Assembly: GCA_003344405.1 (NCBI GenBank)
Contig: NOWV01000208.1
Span: 1-64,000 of the forward strand
Direction of reading: 5' to 3'
Source: Trichoplax sp. H2
Taxonomy: Eukaryota > Placozoa > Uniplacotomia > Trichoplacea
Length of the DNA stretch: 64,000 nucleotides
How positions within the stretch are numbered: the first letter of the stretch is position 1; each line of letters opens with the position of its first letter. Positions 60,418 through 64,000 of the stretch are shown here, piece after piece. The notes beneath the pieces are model-generated. The model was not told the origin of the DNA, did no database searches, and worked only from the letters and a program-made list of their open reading frames with translations. A program made the translations under genes and the position numbers.

Positions 60418-62299
60418 ATGGTATAGTCTGTTCTTAATAAAATACAATTTCCACCAGACTGTTGTATAACTTCTTATTTGTGTAATCTATATTCAATAAT
60501 CCACTTTATGGAAAGCTGAGTATACTCTAGTTTGATTGTATCCTAAAAATTCTTCATTTGAAAGTAAGGTATTTTCATGAATCATTTGCGTTTTAAAAAT
60601 AATTCTTAGTCTGCTTTTTACGTTATAAAAGCAATTATCGTAGATGTATCTCGCTATTTAGTTCTGCTTTTTACATGGTAAGCTTGCACGCTTAACCTAT
60701 TTTATATTACCAGAGCTATTCGACTAGTCATTTCGTTATAAACGTTCTAATTTCACACCGTTTTTCTTTTTGCGCTGATTCCAATAAACTCTACAATTCC
60801 GCTAATTTAACTCAGATAATCTACTGCGATTATGATGGACCCTAAATCTTCCGAAAAATTACTCGTAATATATGGTGCATGAGAGAAATTTCACAATACT
60901 AGCCATCATTTACACTTTATGATAACATAAAGTTCTGTACTGCTCACTATTTCTCTATTCCTTAACGCATAACTACTATAATTAGCGGAAATTACTACGC
61001 AATGTTAGCCATGATTCTAAGTGCCAAAGTATATCATGTACATTATTATAATTTGATTATACCGTCTATTTTCTGTCTAATTTGGTGTCGATACATAGAA
61101 ATTGCTGTGAAAGAATTCCATAGTCTATTTCAATAGTACCAAGGAAAATTTACTCAGTATTAACTTTCTCATTTAATGTAATAATTTAGATTCAAGTCAA
61201 TCCGTAAAGATTTGCATTTTTTCTGACTTCTTAATGAACACTCTATATTTAGTTTTAATAACCTCATCGAAGCAATTCAGTTAGCTAAAGCAAAATTAAG
61301 TTAGTTGGGAACACGAGTACTAGTAAAGATAGTGTTTAAGACTCGTTTTCTAGTTACAAAGGAGATTTGTAATACCAAGTTTATACAAATCTCACCTGCA
61401 AATCTTTATTAATAGTAATTATTATTATTAAACGAAGAAAATGCATGCATTCCGTAAATTAACTTGAGTATCGATTTATTTAATATTTATACAATGATTT
61501 AAAAATTAATTTAAGCTGTCAAGTAAGAATGAATTATTCACGATGACAGTAACGTCAGAAATGGACCTAACATTGAGAGAAAGCCTATTCCATTCTATCA
61601 TGATTTCTTATTTCATTGCATTTGGGGCAGTAGTTAATTATTAGGAGTTCGAAATATAAATATCCTTAATAATTAAATATTTGGAGCTGAGGATAGATCT
61701 AACACTTAGCATTTAAACACAAATTCCAAGACCGTAATATATGTAACTTCGATAGAGTAAAGCAAAAAGTGGTTAATGCAGTAATAATCAGGTGTAAGTG
61801 AAAGGATAGCAGAAAGATTAAGGTCTTTACAGGTATATAAAGTAAGACATTAAAATTTAAAACTATTTAATGTAGAGATCAGATCGTCATTAAAACTAAT
61901 GAATTCTAACACCGAATGAGTCGACTTTCCTGACAGTTATAAGTAATTGAAGTTCGGTGTTCATACTTGAAATTTTTAGTATTAGTATTTATATCGCGTA
62001 ACGAAAATTTATCTAATAAGGATAAAATCTAACGACATATTCCTAAATAGTTCCTGCGAAACTGTACGAAGAATTCGATAAAAAGATTAACTTTTTCAGT
62101 AATGCTTATACTACTGATTATTGATACGTAGTTCCACAGGATTTGATATTAGAGTCGTTAGAGTATTCTTTTGAAAAAGAGAATCAATTTTTCTATATGG
62201 AACCCTACAGACGTAAATAATTTTCAATCAATCTTAAAATTAACCATGATAGCGGAAGTAATTTCAAGCGCAGCGGGTATAATGTATTTCTATATTCAG

Positions 62300-63328
62300 T
62301 TAATAAACTGGTACCATATGAATAGTAGACTGAACTCGATAGCGGCATTGCAATTTACAAGTTAAAGCTTGTCTTAATGTTGTATTCATACAAAAGTAAA
62401 TAATTGGATTTGCTAAACAAGAAAAATATCCAACAATAAAACAAATTTGTATTATTTGAGCTTGAGTTTGAGATAGGCTGAGCATGTAGTTAAATGAACT
62501 TTGACCAGAAAAAGCAAAGATAATATAAACGATTAATATAGGACAAGTTAATGACAAAAATATTATAGTCACGATAGACAGCGATTTAATGAGTTTAATA
62601 TGATGCTTTCTAGTCAATTCAAAAGTCGATAAAGTCCTTCGACTGTCGATTCCTTTAGCTAGCACACTCATTATTTTAGCGTACTTAGTCATAACTATAA
62701 TCGCCGGTATTATGCAGGCTACTATAAGAAGAAGGATAAAATAAGTTACGTTAAAAGTTCTTCTTCTGTTCATGATATCACACATTCGCGATGATGGATA
62801 AATTGTCATCAAGACTGCAAATGGTATTGCTGCAATAGTACCAATCGACCAGATCAATCCAATAAGAATAGCTAATTTCCAGTAAGAATTAAAGAGAGTT
62901 CTTCGACAACTTTTCGTAGTTAAAATAAAATTTCGATCAATACTGATGGCACTTAGGGTTAATGTCGATGCAATTACACTACATACGTTGGCAAAGCCGA
63001 CTAATTTGCAAGCTACAGATGCGGATAAGACTGAAAGAGTTTTGCTTGATAAGATGGCATTTAATGATGCTGCTGATAATCCAGAGACGAGAAATATACA
63101 ATCTGATATAGCCATATTAAAGACTAAATAAAATGTTGGTGTATGAAGTTTTTTCGTTTTTGTTATAGCCAAACAAATTAATCCGTTGGTAATAAGTCCG
63201 AACAAAGTCAACCCTGATAGAACTAACGCAGATAAAGATGAAGCTACAGGGCTGTTAGTTCTATTACCAAATGAGACCGAAAGATTTACGGATGTTTTTT
63301 CCAAATTTAAGATAGTGGATCTATTCAT
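62300..63328 (-). CDS. Class A GPCR with DRN box, intronless, 342 aa
   Basis: Seven-helix receptor, duplicate of the 53-kb gene; ligand unknown. N48 (LITNGL) is in TM1, D76 in TM2 (NMAISDC), C107 at the top of TM3, DRN (131-133) in place of DRY, W160 in TM4, C183 (RMCD) in the second extracellular loop, P208 in TM5 and P263 (LTCPIL) in TM6. NPIIY is at 307-311, then FCMNTTLRQAL. N-terminal sequons are N2, N15 and N22. Loops and N-termini differ more from the 53-kb copy than the helices and loop 2 do. Both copies are open and full length, so both are probably functional. Confidence 0.93.
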   Translation of the reverse strand: MNRSTILNLEKTSVNLSVSFGNRTNSPVASSLSALVLSGLTLFGLITNGLICLAITKTKKLHTPTFYLVFNMAISDCIFLVSGLSAASLNAILSSKTLSVLSASVACKLVGFANVCSVIASTLTLSAISIDRNFILTTKSCRRTLFNSYWKLAILIGLIWSIGTIAAIPFAVLMTIYPSSRMCDIMNRRRTFNVTYFILLLIVACIIPAIIVMTKYAKIMSVLAKGIDSRRTLSTFELTRKHHIKLIKSLSIVTIIFLSLTCPILIVYIIFAFSGQSSFNYMLSLSQTQAQIIQICFIVGYFSCLANPIIYFCMNTTLRQALTCKLQCRYRVQSTIHMVPVY

Positions 63329-63683
63329 AATTCCTTTTACACCTATATACTTGAAGCATAAATGTGATACAACTATTTTACATCAGAGAAATTTATATCT
63401 GACATTTACCTATTGTTTATTAAATAAGGATTGCTATAGTATGGTAAGATAATAAGCTAAAATAGGAAAACGAAATAATTTTATGAAATAATAAATAAAT
63501 AACCAAAGTATTAACTCTATTGTACCGTACTTCCTATTGTACGTCAACCCATTTATCCTTATTATTTAGCGTTTTTCTATAGTGCATTTAGCCACTGTAT
63601 TTTAATTTTACGGTTAAATATTGTAATAAAATATTCTAACAGGTATAAAGCAAATTTTTCTGGTTATGAAATTACTACATGAC
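63329..63683. other. Upstream region of the 62-kb receptor
   Basis: Partly alignable with the region upstream of the 53-kb gene (for example ttatttagcg(c/t)ttttctata). No gene is present. Confidence 0.5.
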
Positions 63684-63703
63684 NNNNNNNNNNNNNNNNN
63701 NNN
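63684..63703. other. Assembly gap (20 N)
   Basis: Sequence after the gap repeats 59394-59633. Confidence 1.
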
Positions 63704-63948
63704 TTTTTTTATTATAGGTATAGCAATATCCTATAATAATACTAGAACTGATAACAACATCAATGTTTTATTTTTTAACTGAATTATAAATATGAAATTA
63801 AATAATAATACTTTACATCCTTTGATGAATAAAACGTTCTACTTGCATCTCATTGCTAATTTCTTCTAGATTACAAGTAATTGCATTGATATTGAATGAA
63901 TTATTATAAGATACAGTAAACATTAACGGTGATAAAAATGTTAGTAGT
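63704..63948. repeat. Near-identical second copy of 59394-59633
   Basis: I noticed only one substitution (gatacag for gatatag) before the LTR begins. This fits an allelic contig better than an old duplicate, because the true duplicate at 50880-51110 is far more diverged. Confidence 0.85.
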
Positions 63949-64000
63949 TGTCACAACCCTCACTTGTGGCAAAGGAAAGTAAAGAACTCTAGTGTAGTTA
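63949..64000 (-). mobile_element. Solo or terminal LTR (family 2), runs off the window
   Basis: TGTCACAACCCTCACTTGTGGCAAAGGAAAGTAAAG is the reverse complement of the end of the 24623-25210 LTR. It interrupts sequence that is continuous at 59630. The far end lies outside. Confidence 0.85.

Larger units (their letters stand above)
58851..62299. other. Spacer, second copy of the duplicated segment
   Basis: Matches 50290-51150 (to about 59670) and 51590-51830 (from about 61370). The stretch about 60080-61370 has no counterpart in the first copy and includes an LTR-like segment. Confidence 0.5.

Noticed and set aside
1-64000. CRISPR arrays, bacterial operons, riboswitches or prophage
   Set aside because: The spliced gene, class A GPCRs and LTR retrotransposons show a eukaryotic genome. 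The repeats at 1-2440 have no constant repeat/unique spacer pattern.

Overview
The window is nuclear DNA of an early-branching animal. It is AT-rich throughout. One ordinary metazoan housekeeping gene is cut into 11 short exons by small GT-AG introns. Seven intact, intronless class A (rhodopsin-like) G-protein-coupled receptor (GPCR) genes lie kilobases apart, with GPCR pseudogenes between them. Solo LTRs, nested insertions and five 20-base N gaps complete the picture. A placozoan (Trichoplax/Hoilungia-like) or a similar basal metazoan such as a sponge fits best. This rests on gene content and style only; no species marker was seen.

Layout. Positions 1-2440 are tandem repeats built from the pentamer TACTG and its complement. 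Positions 3676-4217 carry three linked minus-strand exons of an unrecognised gene, head-to-head with a cytosolic 5'-nucleotidase III gene (4560-7186). From 7.2 to 64 kb the only confident genes are single-exon GPCRs: 13029-14054(-), 23190-24254(+), 31285-32295(-), 41271-42377(-), 43882-44898(-), 53180-54208(-) and 62300-63328(-). Broken GPCR copies lie at about 19.8-20.9 kb, 49.25-50.24 kb and 58.4-58.85 kb. A gap-truncated second copy of the 41-kb gene lies at 46910-47268.

The receptors fall into sequence groups. The 53-kb and 62-kb genes are close duplicates within a roughly 9-kb-spaced tandem segmental duplication that also carries the 49-kb and 58-kb pseudogenes. The 31-kb and 43.9-kb genes share an unusual NSxxY motif in TM7. 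The 23-kb gene and the pseudogene just before it are sisters. The cluster looks like a birth-and-death chemoreceptor or neuropeptide-receptor-type expansion; ligands cannot be read from sequence.

Mobile DNA: several LTR families with shared TGTSACA-type ends, internal TATA boxes, AATAAA signals and 5-bp target duplications occur mainly as solo LTRs (10258-10857, 24623-25210, 29292-30044, 33285-34416 with another LTR nested inside, 56007-56635). At 45969-47971 one LTR keeps a polypurine tract and a scrap of pol. A contig wedged inside it (46910-47790) carries the empty target site and lacks the 43.9-kb receptor, so it looks like the other haplotype. A 1.4-1.6 kb inverted repeat pair and a dispersed repeat family account for more of the intergenic DNA. 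The remaining spacers show nothing I can name.
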